Below, piece after piece: positions 1-10,123 of a stretch of 64,000 nucleotides of DNA. This DNA is from Acanthornis magna (taxonomy: Eukaryota > Chordata > Aves > Passeriformes > Acanthizidae). The first letter of the stretch is position 1. Every line of letters starts with the position of its first letter. The position numbers and the translations under genes are program-made. Under the pieces are notes generated by a model. The model made no database searches, was not told the origin of the DNA, and worked only from the letters and a program-made list of their open reading frames with translations. The stretch covers positions 930,001 to 994,000 of the forward strand of contig JAWUZG010000331.1 in the NCBI GenBank assembly GCA_036785705.1. The letters are read 5' to 3'.

Positions 1-1260
1 GGCCACACACCAGTTCCAATACTCAGAGCTTAAGGGTACAGTCATAATGGCTGGTTCTCGCCCTGACAGCTGAACACACCTCTGCCTGGCTTTGCAAATT
101 GCATGAGCTATCAGTTCTAAGTGGGTGGCAACCGTTTTCTTGCGCTGCTACGATAAAAATACCCATTCCAAAAAATGTAAAGGGTCCTGCCAACTGTCAT
201 GCCATTGGGCTATGAGGCCCACAGGATGATCCTGAGACAGTAAAATATACACACTGAGAGGTATGGTGGTAACTACTCTCCAGGCTTTTCTTCCTTGTCT
301 TGCTAGTTCTACCTGCTTTAATGCTTCAAGCGCTTCTGGTGACAAGCTCCTGGGAGATGACAAGGAAGGATCACCTTTTAATAAATCAAAAAGTGGTGCC
401 AACAGCGTGTTCGATAATCCCAACAATGGTCTGATCCAATTAACTGTACCTAACAATTTTTGCAAGTCATTCAATGTTTGTATAGAATGCTGAACAGTCA
501 CTGTTTGAGGTTTGACAGTTTGATCTAAAATTTTCATTCCTAAATATTTCCAGGGAGCTTGTCGCTGTATTTTCTCAGGAGCAGCACACAAACCATAGTT
601 TGTTAAAGCTTCTTGCATCACAGGCATTACCACATCGAGTTGTTCTGCAGTTGGCACAGCGCCTAAGAAATCATCCATATAATGACAACAATAAATTTGC
701 GGAAATTGTTTTCTGACCCCTGATAACACTTGTGCCACATACCACTGACAAATCGTAGGACTGTTCTTCATTCCTTGAGGCAACACAGTCCAATGGTATC
801 TTTTTCCCAGTTCACTATTGTTTACAGAAGGAACAGTAAAAGCAAACTTGGGAGCATCATCATGATGTAAGGGTATGGTAAAAAAGCAGTCTTTCAAATC
901 AATAATAGAAACATCCCAAGTAACTGGAATCATAGTTGGGGAAGGCATACCTGGCTGCAATGCTCCCATACTTTCCATCACTTCATTAATTTGGCGGAGA
1001 TCATGTAGGAGTCTCCATTTACCAGACTTCTTTTTGATCACAAACACCGGTGTGTTCCAAGGACTCTGTGATGGTTCAGTATGATTTTGTGCCAGCTGTT
1101 TACTGACTAAATCCTTGAGAACGGTCACTTTTTCATGAGTCAGGGGCCACTGATCAACCCATACAGGTCATGTGGTCAGCCACTGTAATGGGGTGGTAGG
1201 TCTGTGTTGACCGCCCTCCTCAGTGGCCCCTACAACAAATTCTGCTTTTCTGTTGTCAGG
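1..1260 (-). pseudogene. Endogenous retrovirus pol remnant: reverse transcriptase
   Basis: Minus-strand betaretrovirus-like (class II) reverse transcriptase. The order of conserved blocks is PVWVDQWPL, WRLLHDLRQIN, LKDCFFTIPLH, LPQGMKNSP and the catalytic YMDD (in CHYMDDFLGA), followed by thumb and connection sequence. Two in-frame stops break it. A TGA at 1168-1170 lies just before PVWVDQW, and a TAG at 148-150 is followed by in-frame pol-like sequence that runs to the window edge, so the RNase H end lies outside. The frame remains open upstream of the TGA and overlaps the protease end, as expected of a pro-pol frameshift layout. It lies downstream of protease, dUTPase and gag on the same strand. 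Family placement is from motif recall, not a search. Confidence 0.85.
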
Positions 1261-1560
1261 GTGACTCCCCATTGAGTCAAACAGTCACGTCCCCATAAAT
1301 TCAAGGGTTTACTGAGATTCCATAAGGACGAATTGTAGCCACTTGCCCATCAGGATTAATAATGTTCACAGGTAGTAAGCTTTGGTAACTGGCAGTTATT
1401 CCCCCAACTCCTGCCACAGCTGCAGAAATTTCTGTGGGCCAAGTAGAAGGCCATTGTTTCTTTGAAACAATAGTAACATCAGCTCCAGTGTCAATCATAT
1501 ACTCCCCCCAGTAATAGTCACTTGCAGGGGGAACCTTGTACAAGTTTTAAACAACACTTC
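1222..1560 (-). pseudogene. Endogenous retrovirus aspartic protease remnant
   Basis: The active-site motif DTGAD is present with the following VTIV strand, and a C-terminal NLWGRD motif lies in a different frame near 1280-1300. A frameshift close to position 1300 therefore splits the protease: one frame ends after SVNP and the other carries NLWGRDCLTQWGVTL before a TAG near 1222. It lies between the dUTPase and RT segments, the usual betaretroviral order. The family is retropepsin-like. Confidence 0.8.
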
Positions 1561-2020
1561 CTATTAGGCCTAGAGTCAGCAACCATTTGAGTCCAAAAAA
1601 CCTGGGGGGTACCTGTAAACCCAAGCCCTTCAGTCCCTCTTTCTACAGGTTCTGCACTAGGCACTTGCGCCATAGAAGGTATCAATTGGGCAATACGACT
1701 CTGCTTAGGTATGGTACCTGGGGGCGATGGTGTCCCCACCATGGCACACATCTGCCCAAGGCACTCTGCATCAATAACTCCAGGTAACACAAACAGCCCT
1801 TGCAAGGTAACACTTGAGTGTCCTGTTGAAAAATGGCTTGAAGAGCAGGACTGTGAGATGCTAGATGCTCTGCTTTTGCAGCATCTGCCACAGAATACAG
1901 GCTAGGCATTGTGTGAGCAAAACCTTGAGGGTAAGCTGCAAGGACAGTGTCCTTGGTCGTTTGGGAAGTACCGAATTCTATGAAAGAGAAATTGTGGTCA
2001 AAAGAATACAGAACATCAGA
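1518..2020 (-). pseudogene. Endogenous retrovirus dUTPase domain remnant
   Basis: The segment shows dUTPase hallmarks: a LPGVIDAE block and an IPKQSRIAQLI block. It reads in one frame from about 2020 to 1682 and in another from about 1805 to 1518, so a frameshift lies in the overlap. A dUTPase between nucleocapsid and protease is the known betaretrovirus arrangement. The N-terminal dUTPase strands are hard to align and may be partly lost. Upstream the frame is open to a TAA at 2021-2023, near where an LTR-like insert separates it from gag. Confidence 0.65.
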
Positions 2021-2246
2021 TTAAGGGACCATGAGCTGGGAAGGGACAACTGATGTAGCTGTATGCAACTAACCAATAATAGTGTGGCAAGTAGTCTTAC
2101 TAACCAATGACATAATGACATGTAAAACCTGATAGTTGCTGAAAAATGTACTTAAGTCTGAGAACCTAGAGAAATAGTCGGAATAAAGCTTGTATTGATC
2201 ACATTGATCCTGTATTGCTTATTCTCCTCGTCGATTGTGGTGCGCA
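1990..2246 (+). mobile_element. Candidate solo LTR inserted between gag and dUTPase
   Basis: On the plus strand, opposite to the host provirus, this stretch has an LTR-like plan: two CCAAT motifs, a TA-rich stretch near 2150, an AATAAA polyadenylation signal near 2181, a GT/T-rich segment after it, and a possible TG...CA boundary ending at 2246. It lies exactly where gag and dUTPase coding sequence is interrupted. Boundaries and target-site duplication are not clear, and no primer-binding site follows, so a solo or truncated LTR is likely. Confidence 0.4.
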
Positions 2247-2247
2247 G

Positions 2248-2330
2248 CCTTAAATGGGATTACCTTAAATAGGGCCGGTCCAGCCTTAAATGGGATTGCC
2301 TTAAATGGGATTTCCTTAAATGGGATTAAC
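2248..2330 (+). repeat. Short tandem repeat, 15-bp unit CCTTAAATGGGATTR
   Basis: Five imperfect copies of a 15-base unit (core CCTTAAATGGGATT) lie directly beside the LTR-like insert and end before the gag remnant. One copy carries the variant AGGGCCGGTCCAG. It probably arose at the insertion junction. Confidence 0.75.
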
Positions 2331-2406
2331 TTGGTGAATTTTTTTGTACCGCTTCAGCGTCCCACCAGCAATGCACTTAACCCATATCCCAAAGGTCCAA
2401 AGGCAT

Positions 2407-3603
2407 CTAACAGTATTTTGTGCACTTTGGTGTCACCTGTGGTGACTGAGGCAGCTGTGGTGACATCCACTCCGGCGTTCCCTTTGGTTCTGGCACTGAG
2501 TTTGCCACATAAGCCTGAAGGGGCTTGGTTGGACGTATTTGTCTGTGGGTGCGCATCCCCGCCACGCTCTTTTTCCCGTTTCCCGGCTGCCCTTTAGGTT
2601 TGAGCGCTCGTCCCTGGCTATTAAACTTAGAGCAGCATTGTTTGGCATAGTGCCCTGGCTTGCCACAGTGTGCACACAACCCCAGAGTGTGTTGCCCGCT
2701 GTTCCCTGGCCCGGAATGGCCACGAGGTTGGTTAGGGCAATCTCGCTTGAGAGACCCTCCTTGACCACACCAAAAACAAATCTTGGAAGCTTGCACAACT
2801 GCAGCAACTTGCTTTGCAATCTCCTCCATCTGATGCTTCACTGTTCCAACTTTGCTGCAGGCCTCGATCATATCTACTAATGTAGGATTCTGCAGCGGCA
2901 ATAAAGCTTGCTTACAGTCCTCATTTGCATGGTCTTTAGCTAATTGCAAAAGCAAAGTCTCTTGAGCTGCTACATTGTCAACTTGTTTCTCAATTGCCTC
3001 CCTAAGATGATCTATAAATGTTATATATGGCTCACTTGACTTTTGCTTAACTGTTGTCCACGACTGATGAGGAACCCCTACATCTGGTACAGGCTGCATT
3101 GCTTGAAATGTGAGCTCTTTCCCTTGCTGCAACACTAAGGAATGCAGTCGGCCTTGTAATTGTGTAGCGTTAAGCGGAGGGTCCCCCATGAGCTGAGCCC
3201 AACCCGCTCCAAAACGAGGGTCATCTTGAGAACCTTCTAAATTACCCATAGCGACCTCATTCACTAGCTGTCTCCACAACGACTCAAAAATCATCATCTG
3301 AGTCAGAGTGAAGCAAATTTGGGCTAGCTGCCGACAGTCAAAAGGGGTAAGCTCATTGGTAAAGATACCTCGCAGCACAGACTGCACGAAATAAGAAGCA
3401 AACCCATGGTGCATCACTGTGTTTCTCAGGTCTCTGATTACACTCCAGTGAAAGTGGTCCCACTCATCAGGGCTGTCACTATTATTTCGGGTCACAGGGC
3501 ATGCTAGAATCGGGTCTGCCAAACCCGACTCTCCTGCTTCCCTAGCTTTTTCGTACAAAAAAATTTTTAGGTCCCGTTTAGGGCTTTTTTCCCTGTTAAT
3601 ACG
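2407..3603 (-). pseudogene. Endogenous retrovirus gag remnant (capsid and nucleocapsid)
   Basis: The capsid contains a major homology region, QKSSEPYITFIDHL, and the nucleocapsid contains two zinc knuckles. The first, CFWCGQGGSLKRDC, has serine at the histidine position and should not bind zinc normally; the second, CAHCGKPGHYAKQC, is a proper CCHC. The frame is open from a TAA at 3604-3606 down to 2407. The codon near 3558 sometimes read as a start is TTG, so this is the middle of a longer gag whose matrix region is missing. Homology ends near 3660, probably the provirus breakpoint. Confidence 0.85.
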
Positions 3604-3659
3604 TTAATATGTACAATCTCCAATTGATATTGAATCCAAGTATCTCCTAATGCAGTCTG

Positions 3660-6600
3660 AATAGATAAGCAATTCCTTGCCTGGTGCTGGCCTTGCTGTC
3701 ACCCCGGCAGCAGCTCCGTGGCCCCTTTGTGCCCCGCTGGCCCAGCCATGGTGCCACAGCCCCCCTGGGCAGGCCCAGCCCAGGCCAGGAGCATTGCGGG
3801 TGGGAACGGCCCCTGTGCCGTGGTGCCCACAGCAGCCCCTGGGGCTCGGTGCCCCCATGGCCTCCCTGCTGGGCAGCCTCTCCAAGCTCCTGCACAGGCC
3901 GTGCCACCTGTGGGCCTTCCCACACAGCCCTGCCCCAGGCTCTGCCGGGCTCGGGGCCAGCACAGACCCGGCCAGGGCTGGCCATTGCCGGCAACAGGCC
4001 CTGAGCCCCGCAGGAGGATGAAGCTGGCCACAGCCAAACTCACCGCAAACCTGGGCTGAGCAGCCAGGGCTGCCAATGCCTGGGGACAGAGCCTGGGGCT
4101 GACAAATGTCCTGGGCCCCCTCCCTGCTCTGGCCGTGCCACCAAGGGCACACAGCAGCCTCCTCTCTTGGGCACTTGCCTTTTTCCATCCCTTCCCCAGG
4201 CCCTGGCCCTGCCCCACTAGCCCTGGGCTGAGTCCTGCCCCTGCACGCTCACACAGGCTGAGATGGACACTGATGGGTTTCTCTCCCAAATTCTCTGCAG
4301 CCCAGCCCCGCTGGCTTCAGCTGCAACCCAGGGAACATCAAAGCAGAGCAAGCAGCGAGGAGCAGAGGCCTGGGAGCCACTGTGTGAGATCAGCTCCTGC
4401 AGGGATCCACATTGGCTGGGTATCTCTGCAGCTCTGCATCTGATCCTGCTGTGGCAGAGCACACAAACAGCCCATCCTTGTGTCCCTTTCTCCGCTGACT
4501 GCGCTTTGGTTTGGCCTGGAAACATCCTGAGGTCCCTCCCAGAAGGAATCCCCGTGCATTTCCCTCCCCCATGGCTCTGCCCTTCCTTATCCAGCAGCTG
4601 TGGGGCAGCAGAGCTGGGGCAGGGCAGGGACAGGGCTGGCTCTGACAGGGCTCGTGAAGCCACAGCCACGAGGTGTCAGCAAGGACAGTTTGCAAAGGGG
4701 AAATGGAGATATGGTGACTTTGTTGATTTTAGGAAGGAAAAGCTTGTCAGGAGCATGTCAAGAGGATGAAAGACAAGGCGTGTTGGGTGAAATAGAGGAT
4801 GTTCAGCCTGGAGATAAGGAAAGATTTTTCCCTGGTTGCAGGGCTGGTGCAGAGCAGGGTGGCCATGAGCCCGGCTGGCCTCCCTGTGTGCCAGGGCTGG
4901 GTGGGTTGTGGAGCAGAGATGGCCCAGAATCAGAGCCCAGGTGGGGCCTCTGTCACCTGCCTCAATCCTTCACCTCCCCAAGGATGGAATTCCTGTTCTG
5001 TGGGGTCTCTGATGTGCTGGGTGACCTCACAATGCTCCTGGCCAGAATGTCAGCTGAGGGCCAGCCAGGCTGCTGCAGTGGCAGTGACCTCACAGCCATC
5101 ACCACTGCAGCCATGTCCCCTGGGCCTGGCTCTCCCCTTTCCTCTCTCCCTGTCTTGTCTCTGCTGGCAGCAGCATTTTTGTGATTAATATCTTGTCCCC
5201 AAGTTGCTGGGGCCAATTGCGTTTCAATCAGGGTCCTGGAGCAGGAGTGGCTTCACAATCAACATGTGAGCACTGAGAGACAATAGCAAATGGGAAGTTA
5301 GAGGAGGATGTGGTTGGAAAGAAGCTGTGTGGATGTGGTGTAGCACTTTTCTGGGGCCAGTGTGGGGCACAATGGGTTAGATAACAACAGATCTGTCCAG
5401 AGCAGGCTGGAAACAAATTTGATCTGAGCATTTGCTGGAATAGGTCCAGAGCCCCTGGGCACAATGTGGCTTGGGCTGCTCATGGGGGTGTGGGAGCTCA
5501 CCCTGTGCATATTCCCATCTGTGCTCCTCTCAGGGATCTTTTTCAGAGCAGGGAGAGGGGTCAGGATTCTATGTTGCCTCAGGTCATCAGGGAAGAGATG
5601 CAACCTCCAGATGGGCTGGTGACCCAGAGGTGGATTTAACCATGGACAGCATCTCCAGGTTATCCATGACTGTGGAACATGTGCTGTGCTCAAGCAGGGC
5701 CAAGCGGGCAAAGCCCCTGTGGTGTGGGGGACGATGGTGGAAATGCCAGTCTGGGGGGCCTGGCAGATCGATGACATCACAGTGCCACAGAGCTGCCAGG
5801 GCAAGCGCTGCTGCTGACAGTGGTGCCAACAGCCCCTGCATGGATGGAGACGCACCCTGTGCCTCAAGGCACTGCCCAGAACACCACCCTGGGCCTGGAA
5901 AAGCAAGTCGTGGGGGGACAGGGCCCCCAGGAAGAAGTGAGTCGCACAATGGGACTCATTTCCAGAACAGCCTCATGGACACCTGGGCCAGAGGGCACAG
6001 CACTGAGTGGGTGTTTCATATTCCCTGTCAGGCACCAGCCCTGGGAAAGCTGAACAGTGCAAGGGACTGCTGAAAACCACCTTGAAAGCAGTGGCTGGTG
6101 GGACCTTCAAACACTGGGAGCTGCATTTAGCCAAGGCCACTGGTCAGTGAAGACCTGAGGCTCCACCAATCAAGCTGGCCCTGCCCAATCAAATCGTCCA
6201 TGGGCCACAGAAGGGGGATAAAGTCCCCGTGGTGCCTATGAGAAATGTGTTAGGGAAGACAGTTTGGATCAGTCCTGCCTCAAGCAAAGGCAAACCCATC
6301 CCTGGGATTTTTTTTCCTTGAGGACCTGACAGAGTCAACTTCTGCAGGATGTTTTCTGCTCTGACTGGAACCTGGGGGCACTTTCTCAGTCATGGCACCC
6401 ACTGGAACCTATTTAAGCTACAAGAGACGTCAGTATTTCAATCTCACTTTGACTTCTTGAGAAGTTTTTTGAACACACTCGGAGGGACTGAGTCTCATGT
6501 AAACAGCAGCAAAGCCTCGTGAGGCTCATTCAAGTCCCTGTGCTGTGGCTGTGCTGCTGAGCTGGGCCAGGCTCCTGGCACAGAGGCAGCTCCTGGCAAG

Positions 6601-6760
6601 CGGCAGCGCTGCAGAGAGACAGCTCTGCCCAAGAGCAGCTCCTGTGCACAGCCCAGCAGGGCTGGGCCACTGCCAGGGCAGCTCAGGGACACCAGCAGGG
6701 CACAGCCAGAGCTCCCAGGTGCTCAGCATTGGCAGGGGCTGTGCCATGGCCCAGAGGGGC
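3660..6760. other. No recognised gene
   Basis: Both strands were read. Open frames here are short, overlapping and C/G-driven, with no domain motif, paired splice sites or homology to other parts of the window that I can see. A TATTTAAG element lies near 6410 followed by nothing recognisable. It may contain old decayed repeats. Confidence 0.5.
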
Positions 6761-7145
6761 TGTGTCATAGCCATAGGCACCTGTGGGGCTGTGTCACAGA
6801 GCCCCAGAGCAGCTGTGATGTCAGAAAGGGGCAGTGTGACATCCCAGAGTGGGTTGTGTGAGGTCACAGATTGGGCTATGACATCTGTGAGTTGGTTGGG
6901 TGAGGTCAATGAGCAGCTACAGCATCATAGAGGGGACTGTGTGACATCACAGAGCAGGCTCTGAGGTCACAGAGTGAGCTGTGACATCACTGAGTGCATT
7001 GTGATAGCACAGAGAAGCCTCTGATATCATAGGGTGGGTGGTAACATCATAGTGCAGCTTTATGACATCACAAGGAGGTTTTGTTATCTAATAGAGTTGC
7101 CGGTGACATCCCAGAGTGAGCTGTGACATCACAGGGGCTGTGTGA
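6760..7145 (+). repeat. Degenerate minisatellite of TGACATCAC-type units
   Basis: Roughly 30-40-base imperfect units built on CTGTGACATCACAGAG or the variant GAGGTCACAGAG are repeated about a dozen times. A shorter related stretch lies at 36690-36826 beside arm B. TGACATCA is close to the CRE/X2-box core TGACGTCA. Whether it has any regulatory role is unknown. Confidence 0.75.
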
Positions 7146-7195
7146 GGTCACTGGGGAGGTCACTCTGCCCCAGTCCCCCCTCACAGCTCCCCCCA

Positions 7196-7428
7196 GAGAA
7201 GTCCAACGCTGCTCGTGCACAGCAGGGTCCCCTGTCCCCCCGGGTCCCCCCCGTCCCCCAGTGCCGCAGCCTCCCCCAGAGGATGTTCCATGAGATCGAC
7301 CCCCAGAGCCTGACACGGGGATGGGGGGGATGGGGCCGCGTGGGGGTGGGACAGGGGGACAGGGACCCCCTGGCAGTGTCCCTGTGTCCCCCAGGGCGAG
7401 AGCCTGGGCCAGGGCTCCTTCACCGTCC
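7196..7428 (+). pseudogene. JAK-family tyrosine kinase pseudo-exons (linker and start of pseudokinase domain)
   Basis: Two adjoining exon-like blocks read like the SH2-to-JH2 stretch of a Janus kinase. The first has EKSN, then SPRVPPVPQ and QRMFHEIDPQSL (compare the KSNLLV...MVFHKI..EDL pattern of JAK2/JAK3). After about 70 bases comes an acceptor-like CCCCAG and GESLGQGSFT, the start of the pseudokinase glycine loop. The first block lacks a GT donor after ACACGG, and the second runs into unrelated repeat-like DNA after GSFT. This is a truncated fragment rather than a gene. JAK3 is the closest in feel, but the member is uncertain. The inverse copy is at 36410-36617. Confidence 0.55.
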
Positions 7429-7439
7429 TATGAACGGGG

Positions 7440-7890
7440 GGTTGAGAATGCTTAAAAAATCCCCAGCAAGGGATCAGCAAAAACCAGATTTAATAGTAGA
7501 GCGACAGCACAACAAAGTTCCTTGTCAAGAGTCACTCTACTCCTGACTGGACAGATCAGGCACAGCAATGGAAAAAAGCAACAACAAAACAAAATCCAAG
7601 CAATCAAACTAGAAATTAATTGAGACCTGGACCTCTTTGTGTGTGCGTGTGTGTTCAGGTGTCTGTGACAAAAGGACACTGAGGTCAAGGACAAAAGGAA
7701 TACAGCATAAAAGCTTAACAGCCCTCAAACTTAACAGTACATAAATTACACCTTAACCTGACTTACACCTTAAGCAAAGCAATTTAGGTAAAGAACAGCC
7801 CTTAGCAGTATTTATCTTAGCTTATACCTCAGGACTGAACCTTACTTACAGCTCTAACCTACTCAGATATCCAAGAGACTGCAACACCTC
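7440..7890. repeat. Probable old LTR or other interspersed repeat
   Basis: AT-richer DNA with runs such as TTAACAGTACATAAATTAC and a GT-rich stretch near 7640. It abruptly replaces the JAK-like exon and is present in arm B (about 35840-36385), where the GT-rich part has become a clean AC repeat. No coding content. LTR origin is a guess from composition and position. Confidence 0.35.
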
Positions 7891-8928
7891 CGAGAGCAGC
7901 ATTTCTCCCCCATTTGCCAGAGCACAGGCACACGTGTGTGCACACAGACACAAAGAGTCAGTGCCAGGGACCTGTCAGAAATTCCCCTCCAGGGCAGGGA
8001 AATGCTCACTCCCGATGCTTTTGCATCTCCCCAGCGGGCGAAGGGTTGAGCCTCGAGGAGTGGGGGATCGGCCCAGGCTCCCTCGTTGTTCGGGGATGCC
8101 CTGAGTGCAGCAAACGGGAGAGTTCCCGGCTCCGAGAGGCCCCACTCAGAGGGAGGTCACTGCTCCAGGACAGCTCCAAGGGCTCATTTGGCACCACTGT
8201 TGATAGGGCCCCAAGAGATGGGCTTTAGGCACAGCAATGGCTCATCCTGGCCGCACTTGGCATCAACAGCTTGCTTTGACACTGTGACAACAGCCATGCT
8301 GTGCCATTTAGGGAAGAAAAAGAGTTGCCAAGGCTGCTCCTAAAGCAAGCAGGAGCTCGTTGGACAGCAGCAGTGCCTGGGAGCACACAGTGTTTGTGAT
8401 CAGCTGCACAGGAGCTGAGCCCAGGGGCTGTTGCTCAAGGCCCAGGCCTAAGGAGCATTTCTCACATGGAGGGCTGGCCTGGAAAGGCGGTGCTGGGGGA
8501 TAATTCACGGCCTCAGGGTGCTCCCAGTTGCTCCCAGGATTTCCATGTCCGTGCTCCAAGTGCTGCTCCCAGCCCTGAGCCGTGGGGATGTCAATGTTGC
8601 GCTCCCTTCGCGGGGCAGTGTCACACCTGAGCCAGGTGTGCAGGGCAGGACCTTGCCCTGAGCCCAAGCACTGTCCCACCTGCAGGAGCTGCTTCCCATC
8701 GGCCTCTTCCTGCTGCGGCCCCAAGCCCAGCTTGGAGCTAAACAAAGGGCACTGGCTCAGGGTCATCCCCTGGCGGGGGCTGTGCACCCCCTCTGCCCCC
8801 TCCCCAAATTCCCTCCCGGAGGCAGCAGGAGCTGGGTCAGGAGCCCTGTGGGGAGGGAAAAGGGGTGACACTGGGGGGGGGCACACACACTCTGGGGACA
8901 CACAGAACCCCTGGATACACCCCCTCAC

Positions 8929-9008
8929 CTTCTCCTGCAGCACCAGGAGGAGGAACCCCAACATGGAGCCCCCAAACCCTGGCAGCATCTTCGGGGCAGA
9001 GTCTGGGG
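8929..9008 (-). pseudogene. MHC class II beta transmembrane-exon remnant (arm A)
   Basis: Minus-strand translation gives SAPKMLPGFGGSMLGFLLL, which resembles the connecting-peptide/transmembrane exon of avian class II beta chains (pattern SKML.G.GGFVLGF). It is followed by a GTGAGG splice donor at 8927-8928. About 45 bases of the hydrophobic exon appear deleted. A CCCCACAG acceptor and GGCTCCTGACC follow downstream (near 8850), possibly the next small exon. The match is short; the call rests on pattern and on other class II beta pieces nearby. Confidence 0.45.
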
Positions 9009-9344
9009 GCAACTTTGGGGTCTGGGTGGGTCACAACGGCCCTGAAACCTCTTCCCAGCCCCACAGCCAATGGTGGGCCTCTAAAACCACCTCACAGCTT
9101 CCCGTAGGATGCCACAAATTCAGTCCGTGACACATAAATGGCCCCAAGAGACACCAAAAGCCCTTTCCCATCTCCCCCAACACCCACCCAATACTTCTCC
9201 AAGCCAAACAGCTCAGCCTGGGCCCCAAAACTCCCTCACAGACCCCACCAAGCCCCATCCAAGCACCACAGATGTCCCCAAGAACCACAAAAGGCCCTCC
9301 CAATCCCCACAGGATCCCCAAATGCCCCCCCAGCCCCCCATGGC

Positions 9345-9550
9345 ACTGACCAGGAGAGGTTGCTGGACAGGAACATCCAAAGCCGGGAGCAGCTTGGGCA
9401 CTTCCATAGTGATTGGGGCACTTGGAGGGGAACACCCCAAATGGGGACACCCAGGCCAGGGACTGGGACAGACAACCGGAATTCCTCGAGAACAGATGGG
9501 CTCAGGTGGACACGTTCTGCTGCCACAACTACAAGATCATGACACTGCTC
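9345..9550 (+). pseudogene. MHC class II beta-1 domain exon remnant (arm A)
   Basis: Plus-strand translation gives QERLLDRNIQSREQLGHF and, after a frameshift, PEFLENRWAQVDTFCCHNY. These match the beta-1 antigen-binding exon of bird class II beta chains (patterns ERVR...YNREQF.HFDSDVG and PEFLE..RA.VD..CRHNYE). The exon's 5' part and a clear donor are missing. It lies opposite in strand to the leader exon at 12686-12756 and to the transmembrane-like exon at 8929, so the gene has been rearranged as well as broken. The paralogue is at 34155-34366. Confidence 0.75.
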
Positions 9551-9699
9551 CCTGGGCCTGGGCAGCCCCAGAACACCCAAACCCTCCATGAACCACAAAT
9601 TCACCCTCAAATGCCAGGAAAATGGTGCAGTTTTAGATCTCTTTGTTTAATTTATTTTTACCCCAATTTTGGTTGTTTTGACAGGATGAAGAAGGAAAT

Positions 9700-9750
9700 T
9701 ATTTAGGTTGGAAAAGAACTCCAAGATCATCCATCATTGCTTGATGCCAC
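9700..9750 (-). mobile_element. CR1-like 3' end remnant
   Basis: The reverse complement reads CTTGGAGTTCTTTTCCAACC followed by TAAATAATTTC, close to the conserved 3' tail of avian CR1 LINEs. The matching copy in arm B is at about 33975-34015. It lies in the presumed 3' region of the zinc-finger gene. Confidence 0.55.
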
Positions 9751-10123
9751 CAGAAGAAACAATTGGAAAGAGCGGGTGGTATTTTTTTGGGTGTAAACTT
9801 AATAAATGAGCCCGTCCCAATGAATTCCTCATGTCAATCTGAGTCCCAATGGATGTTTCTGCCCCTGAGTTTGCCCAGGTGCCTACAGGGAATCTAAGGA
9901 CATGGAAGCCACCAGCTAGGTGTCCTCCCAATGTTGGTCACAGGGAGTGTGGGTCACCAGGGCTCTGCCCAATGTGGGTCACCAGAAGGGTGATGAAGTT
10001 GGAGCAGCGCACAAAGCTCCTCTCACATTCAGAGCACTCGCAGGGCTTCCCTTACTGGTGCCTCTGCTGGTGTCGGGTCAAGTGAGAGCTACTGGAGAAG
10101 CTCTTCCCACACTCAGGACACTC

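Noticed and set aside
4785..4860. Possible CR1-like segment (CAGCCTGGAGATAAGGAAAG)
   Set aside because: The match to CR1 is too short and lacks the conserved tail.
5298..5906. Minus-strand frame of 202 codons
   Set aside because: No motif, no splice context, and overlapping plus-strand frames of similar length; likely chance.
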